Assembly (NCBI RefSeq): GCF_002150505.1 | Contig: NZ_MSSV01000019.1 | Span: forward strand, 33,381-97,380 | Direction: 5' to 3' | From: Algoriphagus ratkowskyi | GTDB taxonomy: Bacteria; Bacteroidota; Bacteroidia; Cytophagales; Cyclobacteriaceae | Length of the DNA stretch: 64,000 nt | Shown here: piece after piece, positions 42,529 through 52,287 of the stretch | How positions within the stretch are numbered: position 1 is the first letter of the stretch | Layout: every line of letters begins with the position of its first letter | The notes under the pieces: model-generated | Databases searched by the model: none | What the model was told of the DNA's origin: nothing | The model's input: only the letters and a program-made list of their open reading frames with translations | Made by a program: the position numbers and the translations under genes

Positions 42529-43740
42529 TTATTTCTCCTCCAATTTTTTATCTACATCCAAAAGAAGGGTTTTGACGGGTGTTGATGCCGTTACTAATAG
42601 AAGTTGCTCCAGCAATAATTTAAACTCATGCCTAATCATTCTATCCTCTTTTCCATAGTCCCAGATTGGGTACACCGCCTTTTCAAATAATTCATCAAAA
42701 CTCAATTCGCTACGATGAATTACAAAAGAAGTCTCTTCTACCGAAAGTGTGGACGGCGGAAAGTGCAAAGCTCTAAATCCAAATAAATCTATCATGGCTC
42801 TAAAACTTATTATGGCAGTCCCGGGGTCATTAATACCTGGACTTAGGGCTTTTAAAGCAATCTCCGAGAGTTGTCTAAATCCATATTCATAGTTCCGTAC
42901 CATGGATTCCTGATCACTAATTATTATCCCCAACACTGCTTGTTCCATCTGACTATCATCCAAGTGTCGACTACATTTTAGAATAGGCTGCCCTCGGAGA
43001 ATGTAGGTGCCCATAGGAAAACTAGCAAGCATACTGCACTTATTTTCTGATAAGAAACCCTTCATTTCATTGTCAACAAAACCTTCAAAAACACCAGAGC
43101 ATGAGGCTCTTATTAAAGATAGCCCTGCAAAATGAGGTTGTTGCTCCACTTCAATCTTTGCACCGCAGAAATTCTTCATCCCATCAAAAGTCGATTTTTT
43201 GATTCTATCTATAATGACATTGTATTTTACAGACTGAGTGATGTAGTGAAGGAAATATATGAAGATGAAAACATCTAATACGGTGATGATGGTCAGTAAA
43301 AAAATACTGAGAGAAGGGATTTGAAAAGATTCTTCCTGTTCGCGAATCGTGATGAATAGGAAAAAAGTATATATGATTGTTCCGATGTAAATCCCAAGAA
43401 CAATCTGCTGAAATCGGTTTCCGATCAGCTTATCCAAGACCCTGTTACTCATTTGCGATGCAGCCTGACTGAGAACAATCATTACCATCGAGAAACTGAA
43501 TACTGTAAGAGAGATAATTCCTCCAGCTATTGCTCCTAGGATACTTCGAGCAGTAGAAGGATCCTGGATTGATAACCAAGGAATGTCTGATTTTAATTGC
43601 AGACCTGCTCCGGAAAAATCAAAAGTTATCACTAAGACTGCCAAGATTAAAAAACCTAAACTTATCAGTCCAGGAATGAAGGCTATACTAGAAACAAAGG
43701 TCTGATATCTAGAAATCAGCCATATTCTTATTTTATACAT
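42529..43740 (-). CDS. DUF2254 membrane protein
   Basis: This 403-residue protein is in the minus orientation, opposite to its neighbours. The N-terminal half has four hydrophobic segments with the family motif DPSTARSILGAIAGGIISLTVFSFSMVMIVLSQAASQMSNR. The C-terminal half is cytoplasmic or periplasmic, with RASCSGVFEGFVDNE and LSPGINDPGTA (family-conserved NDPGTA block). DUF2254 proteins are predicted membrane proteins of unknown function. It ends 16 bp from the end of the ATPase gene (convergent). No copper-binding motif is visible, so it is probably a bystander in the metal island. Confidence 0.88.
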   Translation of the reverse strand: MYKIRIWLISRYQTFVSSIAFIPGLISLGFLILAVLVITFDFSGAGLQLKSDIPWLSIQDPSTARSILGAIAGGIISLTVFSFSMVMIVLSQAASQMSNRVLDKLIGNRFQQIVLGIYIGTIIYTFFLFITIREQEESFQIPSLSIFLLTIITVLDVFIFIYFLHYITQSVKYNVIIDRIKKSTFDGMKNFCGAKIEVEQQPHFAGLSLIRASCSGVFEGFVDNEMKGFLSENKCSMLASFPMGTYILRGQPILKCSRHLDDSQMEQAVLGIIISDQESMVRNYEYGFRQLSEIALKALSPGINDPGTAIISFRAMIDLFGFRALHFPPSTLSVEETSFVIHRSELSFDELFEKAVYPIWDYGKEDRMIRHEFKLLLEQLLLVTASTPVKTLLLDVDKKLEEK

Positions 43741-43941
43741 TTAATTAAGTTAATATCGACATTGATTTAATTCCAATGTTCTTTGCAATATATCTAAATA
43801 GATTAATCCCAACTATTCGAAGATCTGTCATGCTGAGACATCTGCTTTGAATCTCAATTTCATAGATTTTATATCATAAGTTGCAAATTCAATGTATAAC
43901 TTTCCACTTTTAAAGGATTTAGTAATACAAAAAAACACGTC

Positions 43942-44361
43942 ATGAAGACACTCCTCCTTTTTATTCTGGTACTCTTTTCCAGCCAAGCTATGGCCCAGCA
44001 AGCTCCACTCCTTCCCCTCGTAAAGTCCAGCATCAAAGGAGTCAATGTCTACGGAAAAACCGTCGATAACCAGACTCGCTGTCAGCACTGGCATTCGGAT
44101 TTGGATGTGATTGCTATCAAGTTTAAATGCTGCGAGAAGTATTATCCATGCTTTTCTTGCCATGAGGAAGAAGCGGATCACAAGCCTCAAGTTTGGCCAA
44201 AAGCCGAATTCGATACCAAGGCGATTTTATGTGGAGTCTGTGGATCGGAATTGACAATCGCAGATTACCAGGCTAGTGGAAACACCTGCCCAAACTGTAC
44301 TGCTGCATTCAACCCCGGATGTAGCAAGCATTATCATTTGTACTTTGAAACTGTGGATTGA
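43942..44361 (+). CDS. CHY zinc-finger protein with possible signal peptide
   Basis: This 139-residue protein contains the CHY-type zinc finger, with ligands in CQHWHSDLDVIAIKFKCC, YYPCFSCHEEEADH, CGVCGSEL and CPNCTAAFNPGCSKH. CHY fingers hold three zinc ions and occur in redox or protein-turnover proteins, normally in the cytoplasm. Here the domain follows a typical export signal (LLLFILVLFSSQAMAQ). A shorter start at the ATG for MAQQAPLL would remove the signal and give a cytoplasmic form, so the choice decides the location. I kept the longer form because the sequence upstream has a proper n-, h- and c-region. It lies at the edge of the copper island; a metal-linked role is possible. Confidence 0.8.
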   Translation: MKTLLLFILVLFSSQAMAQQAPLLPLVKSSIKGVNVYGKTVDNQTRCQHWHSDLDVIAIKFKCCEKYYPCFSCHEEEADHKPQVWPKAEFDTKAILCGVCGSELTIADYQASGNTCPNCTAAFNPGCSKHYHLYFETVD

Positions 44362-44524
44362 AAAATAAACGGTGGTTTAGGCTATATAATCACTCAAAAT
44401 CTAGCTCATAAATCCAATAATTAACTCACACAATGAATTAAAGTAATACCATTATCAAATTTCTTTTCTATATTATAAGAGATAAAAACAAACCCTTCCC
44501 TAACAATTCCGTAACTTTACCCGA

Positions 44525-44941
44525 TTGAAAAAGCAAATCTCCATAGCGCTCGCACTTCTATTAATGCTCTCAAGCATTGGAATGGCTAAGAGTACCCATA
44601 TCTGTATGGGATCGGAAATGATGGCGGAATTTGGTTTAGCAGTAAAGCATCTGGATTGTGGAATGAATAATCATCAGCAATCTTCCACTTCGGAACATGT
44701 AGACTTTAAATTTGCCAATGAATGCTGCCAAAATCAATTTGAATTGGTTCACAATGACGCTGACCAAAACCTTAAAATTGTAAAAATTGGCGCTGCTCAC
44801 CATATTTTTATTGCAGCATTTACCCAAACATTTATTTTCGGAATTGCTCCAACTACTTCGTCAGAGCAGCAATTTTCCTTCTTTATTCCTCCCCCGACTG
44901 AAAAGGATTTTGTCATCCTTTTCCAATCATTCTTGATTTAA
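44525..44941 (+). CDS. HYC_CC_PP family protein
   Basis: This 138-residue protein starts at a TTG codon and has a signal peptide (SIALALLLMLSSIGMAKS). The mature part has the pattern THICMGSE..., DCGMNNHQ, NECCQNQFEL and a C-terminal FFIPPPTEKD, which names the HYC_CC_PP family found beside copper and heavy-metal efflux genes in Bacteroidetes. The Cys and His residues suggest periplasmic metal binding. It lies just before the CusA-type pump, 98 bp upstream, and so may be co-expressed with it. Start: no ATG is available near; TTG gives the full leader. Confidence 0.78.
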   Translation: MKKQISIALALLLMLSSIGMAKSTHICMGSEMMAEFGLAVKHLDCGMNNHQQSSTSEHVDFKFANECCQNQFELVHNDADQNLKIVKIGAAHHIFIAAFTQTFIFGIAPTTSSEQQFSFFIPPPTEKDFVILFQSFLI

Positions 44942-45038
44942 TATTTCCTGGTAATAGGTCGTTCGACCTCTTTTTAGCTAGTGGTAATCAACCTCTTAGC
45001 CTTTTCTATCTAGTTTCTCCTTTTACCAGGATTAAATC

Positions 45039-48000
45039 ATGCTTAATTCCATTATCAAGTTTTTTCTTGAAAATAAACTCGTAACTGTACTTCTCCTTCT
45101 GCTAATTATCGCCGGAGGTATTATTACCGCTCCCTTTAATTGGGAAACAGGGATTCTCCCAAGAAATCCTGTCCCTGTGGATGCGATTCCTGATATAGGT
45201 GAAAACCAACAAATAGTCTTCACAGAATGGATGGGGCGATCTCCTCAGGATGTAGAAGACCAAATCACATATCCCCTCACCACGTCACTTCTTGGTTTGC
45301 CTGGAGTGACGAGTGTCCGTAGCAGTTCTGCTTTTGGTTTTTCCAGTATCTATATCATTTTCGATGAGGATACTGAATTCTACTGGAGTCGTTCTAGGGT
45401 TTTAGAAAAACTCAATTCCCTACCAGCTGGACTTCTTCCTGAGGGAGTTCAACCCAAGCTCGGACCTGATGCGACAGCGCTAGGACAAGTATTTTGGTAC
45501 ACGCTTGAAGGTCGCGATGCGGACGGAAATCCTGCAGGAGGTTGGGATCTTCATGAGTTACGAAGCATTCAAGACTATTACATCCGCTATTCACTGACAG
45601 CAGTTGAAGGAGTTTCTGAAGTAGCTTCAGTAGGTGGTTATGTCAAAGAATATCAAGTGGATGTAGATCCTACAGCCCTGAAGGCCTATGGTGTGACACT
45701 TATGGATGTGATGCAGGCAGTCCGAAAAAGCAATTTGGACGTCAGCGCAAATACAATCGAAGTTAATCGAGTGGATTATTTCGTCCGAGGTTTGGGTTAT
45801 GTCGAAGAACTCTCCGACCTGGATCAGGCAGTAGTCAAAGTAACTGATAATGTCCCAATCCGGATCAGGGATGTGGCCAAAGTAAACATTGGTCCCCAAG
45901 TCAGAAATATGGGCGGGATCTTGGATAAATCAGGTGCTGAAGCTGTAGGTGGAGTTGTGATCGCTCGATATGGAGACAATCCACTGGCTGTGATCCAAGG
46001 TGTAAAATCCGAAATCGAGAAACTTTCTGAGGGTCTACCTTCCAAAACCTTGGCTGATGGACGGGTTTCCAAAGTCACAATAGTTCCCTTTTACGATCGC
46101 TCAGGATTGATTTTCGAGACACTCGGTACACTTTACGAAGCCATTTCCCTCCAAATCCTGATTACTATTATCGTAATCGTAGTGATGGTCTCTAATCTCC
46201 GAGCTTCATTCCTGATCTCTGCATTATTGCCGTTGGCCGTGCTGATGTGTTTTATTTTCATGAAATACTTCGGGGTTGATGCCAATATTGTGGCACTTTC
46301 AGGTATTGCCATAGCTATTGGGACCATGGTGGATTTGGGGATTATTCTAAATGAAAATATTCTCCGGCACCTTGAAGAGGCTCCTGAAGGTGAGTCGAAA
46401 ATGAAGACTGTGTACTTGGCTACTTCTGAAGTAGCTTCGGCAATACTTACTGCAGTAAGTACAACCATTGTCAGCTTTCTGCCGGTATTCACACTTCAAG
46501 CGGCCGAAGGCAAACTGTTTGGACCATTAGCCTACACCAAATCTTTTGCATTGATATCAGCTTTGATTTTCACTTTGCTGATAATGCCAGCCTTTTCTCA
46601 TTGGATTTTTTCCATGAAAAGTGCTAGCAAACGAAGAAGTCTTTACTTGAATATCGCATTGGTGATTCTGGGACCAATCGTTGCCTTTACAGTTTACTCT
46701 TGGGCAGGCTGGGTGCTTTTTGCTTTTGGAGTAGCAAACTTACTAATCCACTATTATCCAGAGCGACTTGAATCTTATCAGGATTATATCCGAGTTGGAA
46801 TTACGGTGATTGCGATTTCTTGGTTACTAACTATCAAATGGCTTCCACTGGGAGTTTCGAATAGTTTGTTGATCAACTTTATATTCATTGCCTTGATCAT
46901 CGGTATGGTCTTAGTTACTTTCTCCATTTTCCTTCGCTTCTATCCGCGGATTCTACTTTGGTGTCTCAATAATAAAGGCAAATTTTTAATCCTACCCATT
47001 GTAATTTTCCTTTTGGGTATTAATGTCTGGTTAGGTTTTGATCGAGTATTTGGGGTTTTCTCTAATTCAGCCGACCGAATTGGATGGAATCTTCGTGCCA
47101 CAGGATTCTGGTCAGGTATGACTCATAGCTTTCCGGGATTGGGAAAAGAATTTATGCCCTCACTCAATGAAGGCTCTTTCCTATTGATGCCGACGACTAT
47201 GCCGCACTCTGGATTGGCAGAGAATAAGGAAGTCCTTCAACGGTTGGATATGCTTGTCACTGCTATTCCTGAAGTGGATATGGTGGTTGGAAAAGCAGGC
47301 CGGGCAGAGACTGCCATCGATCCTGCACCTATTTCCATGTTTGAAAATACGATCAACTATAAATCGGAATATGCGACCGATGCGAATGGAAATAGAAGTC
47401 GATTCAAAGTCAATAAGGATGGTTTCTATGAATTGAAATCGGGTGAACCCTACGATCCAAGCCTAAATACCCCAAGCAAAGTCAAAAGTGACAACCTAAT
47501 TGCTGATGAAGACGGAGAATATTTCCGTCAGTGGCGAGCAGAAATCAAATCTCCTGATGACATCTGGGATGAAATAATTTCTGTCATAGATATTCCTGGA
47601 GTCACTTCTTCACCTAAACTTCAGCCGATAGAGACGAGACTGGTGATGCTCCAAACGGGCATGCGTGCTCCGATGGGTATTAAAGTTTACGGACCAGACC
47701 TTCAGACCATTGAAGCGTTTGGAATGAGGCTAGAGCAATACCTCAAGGAAGTGCCTTCCGTGAAGAAGGAAGCGGTATTTGCAGATCGAATTGTGGGCAA
47801 GCCTTACCTAGAACTTGACATTGATCGAGAGCAAATCTCCAGATATGGAATGAATGTAGTCGATGTGCAAGACTTTATTGAAACTGCCATTGGTGGAATG
47901 AAATTGAGTACTACCGTCGAAGGTCGCGAGCGATATCCGATCCGTGTTCGCTATGCTCGTGAATTCCGGGATGATCCGGCAGCAATCGAAAGCATTCAGG

Positions 48001-48848
48001 TTCCTACTCCGCTTGGAAATTATATTCCGCTCGGGCAACTGGCAAATATTACTTATAGAGCTGGACCAGATATGATTCGAGGGGAAAATAGCTTTCTGGT
48101 TGGCTTTGTGCTTTTGGACAAAATGCCAGGCTTTGCAGAAGTTACCGTAGTCGAAGACGCTCAACGCTACATAAAGAGCAAAATCGACTCTGGTGAACTT
48201 ATTGTTCCTTCCGGAGTTCGTTATGTCTTTTCTGGATCTTACGAAAATCAATTACGAGCTGAGCAGCGCTTAGCCATTGTTGTTCCGCTCTGTTTGATTG
48301 CAATTTTCCTAATTCTATACTTTCAGTTTAAGTCAATTTCCACCACAATATTTGTGTTTTCAGGGATTGCGATGGCCTTTTCTGGTGGATTCTTGATGCT
48401 CTGGTTTTATGGTCAGGACTGGTTTCTCAATTTCTCTTTCTTCGGAACAGAAATGCGAGAGCTCTTCCAAATGAAGAATTACAATCTCAGTGTTGCTGTC
48501 TGGGTAGGCTTTATTGCCTTGTTCGGCATTGCTACAGATGATGGTGTGGTGGTCGCCTCATATTTGAAGCAAAGTTTTGAAACCCGTAAACCAGAAACTG
48601 TCAAAGAGATTCGAGCAGCGGTTTTGGAAGCAGGTAGCAAGCGTGTGCTTCCATGTCTAATGACTACTGCCACTACCCTCTTGGCCTTGATTCCAGTACT
48701 CTCCTCTTCAGGTAGAGGTTCCGATATTATGATTCCTATGGCGATTCCTTCTTTTGGGGGAATGACGATTGAGTTGATCACACTTTTCCTTGTCCCGGTG
48801 CTTTATAGCTGGTGGGCTGAGCGAAAATTAAAAAACAAGAAATTATAA
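45039..48848 (+). CDS. CusA/CzcA-type heavy-metal efflux RND pump
   Basis: This 1269-residue protein is the inner-membrane pump of a tripartite heavy-metal exporter. The start is IKFFLENKLVTVLLLLLIIAGG. The periplasmic porter begins at DAIPDIGENQQIVFTEW. TM4 carries the proton-relay acidic residues in GTMVDLGIILNENILRHLEE. The second half has the IEAFGMRLEQYLKEVPS and SGSYENQLRAEQRLA regions, and the end is GGMTIELITLFLVPVLYSWW. It is about 200 residues longer than E. coli CusA (1047); the extra length is mainly a hydrophobic block between about residues 530 and 660 with several additional predicted membrane segments. A TolC-type channel and a CusB-type adaptor follow, so it should export Cu+/Ag+ (or other cations) from periplasm to outside. 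Confidence 0.94.
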   Translation: MLNSIIKFFLENKLVTVLLLLLIIAGGIITAPFNWETGILPRNPVPVDAIPDIGENQQIVFTEWMGRSPQDVEDQITYPLTTSLLGLPGVTSVRSSSAFGFSSIYIIFDEDTEFYWSRSRVLEKLNSLPAGLLPEGVQPKLGPDATALGQVFWYTLEGRDADGNPAGGWDLHELRSIQDYYIRYSLTAVEGVSEVASVGGYVKEYQVDVDPTALKAYGVTLMDVMQAVRKSNLDVSANTIEVNRVDYFVRGLGYVEELSDLDQAVVKVTDNVPIRIRDVAKVNIGPQVRNMGGILDKSGAEAVGGVVIARYGDNPLAVIQGVKSEIEKLSEGLPSKTLADGRVSKVTIVPFYDRSGLIFETLGTLYEAISLQILITIIVIVVMVSNLRASFLISALLPLAVLMCFIFMKYFGVDANIVALSGIAIAIGTMVDLGIILNENILRHLEEAPEGESKMKTVYLATSEVASAILTAVSTTIVSFLPVFTLQAAEGKLFGPLAYTKSFALISALIFTLLIMPAFSHWIFSMKSASKRRSLYLNIALVILGPIVAFTVYSWAGWVLFAFGVANLLIHYYPERLESYQDYIRVGITVIAISWLLTIKWLPLGVSNSLLINFIFIALIIGMVLVTFSIFLRFYPRILLWCLNNKGKFLILPIVIFLLGINVWLGFDRVFGVFSNSADRIGWNLRATGFWSGMTHSFPGLGKEFMPSLNEGSFLLMPTTMPHSGLAENKEVLQRLDMLVTAIPEVDMVVGKAGRAETAIDPAPISMFENTINYKSEYATDANGNRSRFKVNKDGFYELKSGEPYDPSLNTPSKVKSDNLIADEDGEYFRQWRAEIKSPDDIWDEIISVIDIPGVTSSPKLQPIETRLVMLQTGMRAPMGIKVYGPDLQTIEAFGMRLEQYLKEVPSVKKEAVFADRIVGKPYLELDIDREQISRYGMNVVDVQDFIETAIGGMKLSTTVEGRERYPIRVRYAREFRDDPAAIESIQVPTPLGNYIPLGQLANITYRAGPDMIRGENSFLVGFVLLDKMPGFAEVTVVEDAQRYIKSKIDSGELIVPSGVRYVFSGSYENQLRAEQRLAIVVPLCLIAIFLILYFQFKSISTTIFVFSGIAMAFSGGFLMLWFYGQDWFLNFSFFGTEMRELFQMKNYNLSVAVWVGFIALFGIATDDGVVVASYLKQSFETRKPETVKEIRAAVLEAGSKRVLPCLMTTATTLLALIPVLSSSGRGSDIMIPMAIPSFGGMTIELITLFLVPVLYSWWAERKLKNKKL

Positions 48849-48944
48849 CCCTATGAAATCGAGCATGACTCCAGAGTCACACACCGAGATGATTCTAAGC
48901 CCTGCGAGATTCCATGTGGCCAATAAAAATCAAATTATAAACAC

Positions 48945-50360
48945 ATGAAAAAGCTACTCTCATTGATCATGCTTTTAGCAGGAGTCACTCAGATTTCGCT
49001 AGCGCAAAGTCTAGAAGATCACTTGATCAAGGCCGCAGAAAATAATCCTGAACTCAAAGCCTATTATAATGAATACCTAGCTGCTTCGGAGCGGGGAAAC
49101 CAGGTAAGTCTGCCAGACCCAGAATTACAAGTTGGGATTTTTCTTCAGCCTATGATGCGCCTGATGGGAATCCAACAAGCGGATGTTCAATTGATGCAAA
49201 TGTTTCCATGGTTTGGAATGCTCAAAGCGCAGGAATCTGAGGCGGATCAAATGGCATTGGCCAGATACCAACTTTTCCTAGATGCTAAAAACAACCTCTT
49301 CTATCAAGTCAAAACAACTTGGTATGCTTTGGCAGAATTAGAGCAGGAAATTAGAATCACGGAAGAAAATCTAAAGATTCTTCAGCAGTATGAAAGAATG
49401 GCGCTGATCCGTTTTGAAAGCGCAGCGAATTCATCTGCAGGCTCTAATTCTTCTCCTATGGCATCTGCTCCAAGTGCTAGTTTCTCCACCGGTTCAGGAG
49501 GAATGAATACGATGGGAAACCAACCTGAAGGAATGTCCAATCAGGCAAAGGCTCCTGCTATGGCTTCACCCGCGGCAATGGGTTCCACAGGGCCCGGCAT
49601 GACAGACGTACTTCGAATTCGACTACAAATCAATGCCTTGGAAAATGATCTGGAATTACTAAAGTCAAATAAAGAGCCGCTGGAAATTGAATTAAATAAG
49701 CTGATGAATGTGGATCGAGATTCACAAATTTCCAATCCTGAACCTTTGCTTCCATTTGCCATGAATCTGGAAAAACAGGCCATTCTTGATAGCATCAGTT
49801 CTAACAATCCTATGATAGCTATGTATGATGCAGAGCTCTCTGCACTGGAATCGCAAAAGCAAATGGCCAGGCTAGACGGTAGACCAATGTTTGGTGCAGG
49901 TGTGAATTACATGCCTTTTAAACCTCGCATTGAGAATGGAATGCCTATGGGTGGCGATGACATGTTCATGCCGATGGTCACAATGACTCTACCTATCTAC
50001 CGCAAAAAGACCAATGCACGAATCAAGGAAGCAGAATTACTTCAAGAGTCCGTGCGATATAAGAAAGAAAACACCTTGAATCAATTGGAGATCGCTTGGG
50101 CAAAATCCTTCCGAGATCTCGAAGATGCCAATCGAAAGGTCAAACTCTACGAACAACAACTCGAGTTGGCAAAGCAAAGCCTCAGTCTGTTACTGACATC
50201 TTATGCTACCAATGGGCAAGATTTCGAAGAAGTGCTCAGAGCTCAGCAATTGGTGCTTGATTACGAGTTTTCGAAAATTGCTGCAATCACAAGACAATAT
50301 ACTTCCCTAGCCATGCTCGATATGCTTTCAGCTACCGGAATTCAACCTTATTCAAATTAA
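48945..50360 (+). CDS. TolC-family outer-membrane efflux channel (CusC-like)
   Basis: This 471-residue protein has a signal peptide (LLSLIMLLAGVTQISLAQ) and the two helical TolC repeats (NNPELKAYYNEYLAASERGN...; DSISSNNPMIAMYDAELSALESQKQM). A low-complexity Ser/Gly/Ala/Met/Pro insertion lies in the middle (SSAGSNSSPMASAPSASFS ... MASPAAMGSTGPGM). It would form the trimeric channel across the outer membrane for the RND pump encoded 96 bp upstream and the adaptor 4 bp downstream. The Met-rich insertion is unusual for TolC proteins and may bind copper. Confidence 0.92.
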   Translation: MKKLLSLIMLLAGVTQISLAQSLEDHLIKAAENNPELKAYYNEYLAASERGNQVSLPDPELQVGIFLQPMMRLMGIQQADVQLMQMFPWFGMLKAQESEADQMALARYQLFLDAKNNLFYQVKTTWYALAELEQEIRITEENLKILQQYERMALIRFESAANSSAGSNSSPMASAPSASFSTGSGGMNTMGNQPEGMSNQAKAPAMASPAAMGSTGPGMTDVLRIRLQINALENDLELLKSNKEPLEIELNKLMNVDRDSQISNPEPLLPFAMNLEKQAILDSISSNNPMIAMYDAELSALESQKQMARLDGRPMFGAGVNYMPFKPRIENGMPMGGDDMFMPMVTMTLPIYRKKTNARIKEAELLQESVRYKKENTLNQLEIAWAKSFRDLEDANRKVKLYEQQLELAKQSLSLLLTSYATNGQDFEEVLRAQQLVLDYEFSKIAAITRQYTSLAMLDMLSATGIQPYSN

Positions 50361-50364
50361 TCTC

Positions 50365-52146
50365 ATGGAAACTAAAACAAGAAAGTTATACCTATTTGGA
50401 GGATTGCTGTTTATCCTCGGGATCACGATTGGATGGCTGATCAGTCCATCTGCACCTGAAACTACTGATGCAGAACACAATCACGGAGTGGAGGCTTTAG
50501 CTAATCAAATCTGGACCTGCTCCATGCACCCACAGATTAAATTAAACGAACCTGGAGATTGTCCGATTTGTGGCATGGATCTGATCCCAATGACTACAGG
50601 AAAATCCTCTGGCAATACCAATCCTTTGGCTCATGAGATGAGTCCAGAAGCTGTTGCCATGGCCAATGTGCAAACCTCTATTGTAGGTGGAATGAACAGC
50701 GATGGAGAACTTCGATTAACTGGAAAAATCCAAGCAGATGAGCGTCAAAATGCTTCAGTAACGGCAAAATTCCCAGGAAGAATTGAAAAGCTGAATGTGA
50801 GCTTTACCGGAGAAAAAGTAAGAGCAGGTCAACTCTTAGCCACCATTTATTCCCCTGAGTTGGTCACGGCGCAAAAGGAGCTGCTTGAGGCAGCAAAAAC
50901 GAGGTCAGTATTTCCCGAATTGTACCAAGCGGCTCGCGAAAAGTTGAGACTATGGAAATTGTCAGATGCACAAATTTCAAGCATTGAAACTTCTGGAACG
51001 ACTAAAACAGAATTTGATGTATTGGCCGAACGAAGTGGCATAGTGACTCAGCGGAATATTTCAGTTGGCGATTATGTGAGTACTGGAACAGTGCTATTCA
51101 GTATTGTTGACCTTGATAAAATCTGGGTAATGCTCGATGCCTATGAATCAGACTTACCATTGGTAGCAATCGGCAATCCAATATCATTTGAGGTGGCTGG
51201 CATACCAGGGCAAACCTTTACAGCTAAGGTCACTTACATCGACCCCATATTAAATCCAAATACAAGAGCTGCTTCTCTGCGTGCTGAGATAGCCAATCCT
51301 GGAGGAAAACTTCTACCAGAGATGTTTGTCAATGCAAAAATAAAGACGAATGCTAAAGGACAAAAAAGCGGTATTGCCATTCCCCGAACTGCTTTACTTT
51401 GGTCGGGAAAGCGATCAATCGTTTATGTAAAAGTTCCAAACTCCGAATACCCAACCTTTGAAATGCGTGAAATTACCATTGGCTCAAAAATGGGTGATAT
51501 GTACGCTGTAGAGGCTGGATTGGAGGTTGGAGAAGAGATAGTAACCAATGGCGTCTTTGCGATTGATGCTGCTTCTCAGTTAGCTGGAGGTTACAGCATG
51601 ATGAATAGACCTGTCAAGAAGACGGTGGAAGTTTCTCCTGCTTTCCAATCCCAGTTGACTCAGTTGACTGAGGAATATTTTAAAGTCAAAAACAGTTTAG
51701 TTAATGACGATGCATCAGCCACTCAAAAAGCAGCCGCTTCAGTACAAAGTAGCCTATCAAAAGTTGATATGAATTTGGTGAAAGGTGCAGCTCATGATCG
51801 ATGGATGTCCATTATGAGTGAGGTCTCAAAAGCTTCGGGAATGATATCAAAAGAAACTGATATCGAAAAGCAGCGATCGCATTTTGCACCACTTTCACAG
51901 GCATTTCTTGATTTGACAGAAACCTTTGGACTGACGAAAGACAAGGTATATAAGGAATTTTGCCCGATGGCTTTTGATAACAAAGGAGCTTATTGGCTGA
52001 GTGAATCTTCTGACATTCGGAACCCTTATTATGGGCAATCCATGCTTACATGCGGGGAAGTGAAGGCAACTTATCTTAAGGGTCAACCAGTTATGGACTT
52101 GGCTGGCACAAAACCTGTAGCTAGTTCTGGAGAACATAATCATTAG
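50365..52146 (+). CDS. CusB-type periplasmic adaptor with heavy-metal-binding and DUF3347 domains
   Basis: This 593-residue protein has an N-terminal membrane anchor (YLFGGLLFILGITIGWLI). A heavy-metal-binding domain, WTCSMHPQIKLNEPGDCPICGMDLIPM, is rich in Cys/Met/His and lies near residues 50-75. The membrane-fusion core follows: barrel-sandwich hybrid halves (KFPGRIEKLNVSFTGEKVRAGQ; VTQRNISVGDYVSTG) and a beta-barrel (WVMLDAYESDLPLV). At the C-terminus (from about residue 430) is a DUF3347-like domain ending FCPMAFDNKGAYWLSESSDI and LTCGEV. A related domain recurs as a separate lipoprotein at 57999-58553. The adaptor joins pump and channel and hands over copper. It starts 4 bp after the channel gene. 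Confidence 0.93.
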   Translation: METKTRKLYLFGGLLFILGITIGWLISPSAPETTDAEHNHGVEALANQIWTCSMHPQIKLNEPGDCPICGMDLIPMTTGKSSGNTNPLAHEMSPEAVAMANVQTSIVGGMNSDGELRLTGKIQADERQNASVTAKFPGRIEKLNVSFTGEKVRAGQLLATIYSPELVTAQKELLEAAKTRSVFPELYQAAREKLRLWKLSDAQISSIETSGTTKTEFDVLAERSGIVTQRNISVGDYVSTGTVLFSIVDLDKIWVMLDAYESDLPLVAIGNPISFEVAGIPGQTFTAKVTYIDPILNPNTRAASLRAEIANPGGKLLPEMFVNAKIKTNAKGQKSGIAIPRTALLWSGKRSIVYVKVPNSEYPTFEMREITIGSKMGDMYAVEAGLEVGEEIVTNGVFAIDAASQLAGGYSMMNRPVKKTVEVSPAFQSQLTQLTEEYFKVKNSLVNDDASATQKAAASVQSSLSKVDMNLVKGAAHDRWMSIMSEVSKASGMISKETDIEKQRSHFAPLSQAFLDLTETFGLTKDKVYKEFCPMAFDNKGAYWLSESSDIRNPYYGQSMLTCGEVKATYLKGQPVMDLAGTKPVASSGEHNH

Positions 52147-52287
52147 TCAGTGGATAACCATTGAGGTCTCTTTTCAACCTCGAAGGTTTTGATATAGAAG
52201 TAGGGAGTATTGTGTAGGCAATTCGCACATAAGTCCTTCGAAAACCAATAACAGATATCCAATAACTAACATCTAAACAACCAAACC

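Noticed and set aside
43828..44190. Minus-strand frame opposite the CHY gene
   Set aside because: It is the antisense of a Cys-rich zinc-finger coding sequence and has no features of its own.
44511..44519. TAACTTTA as a promoter for the HYC_CC_PP gene
   Set aside because: It is only 5 bp before the TTG start, which would leave almost no leader, and it lacks the final G and a -33 element.
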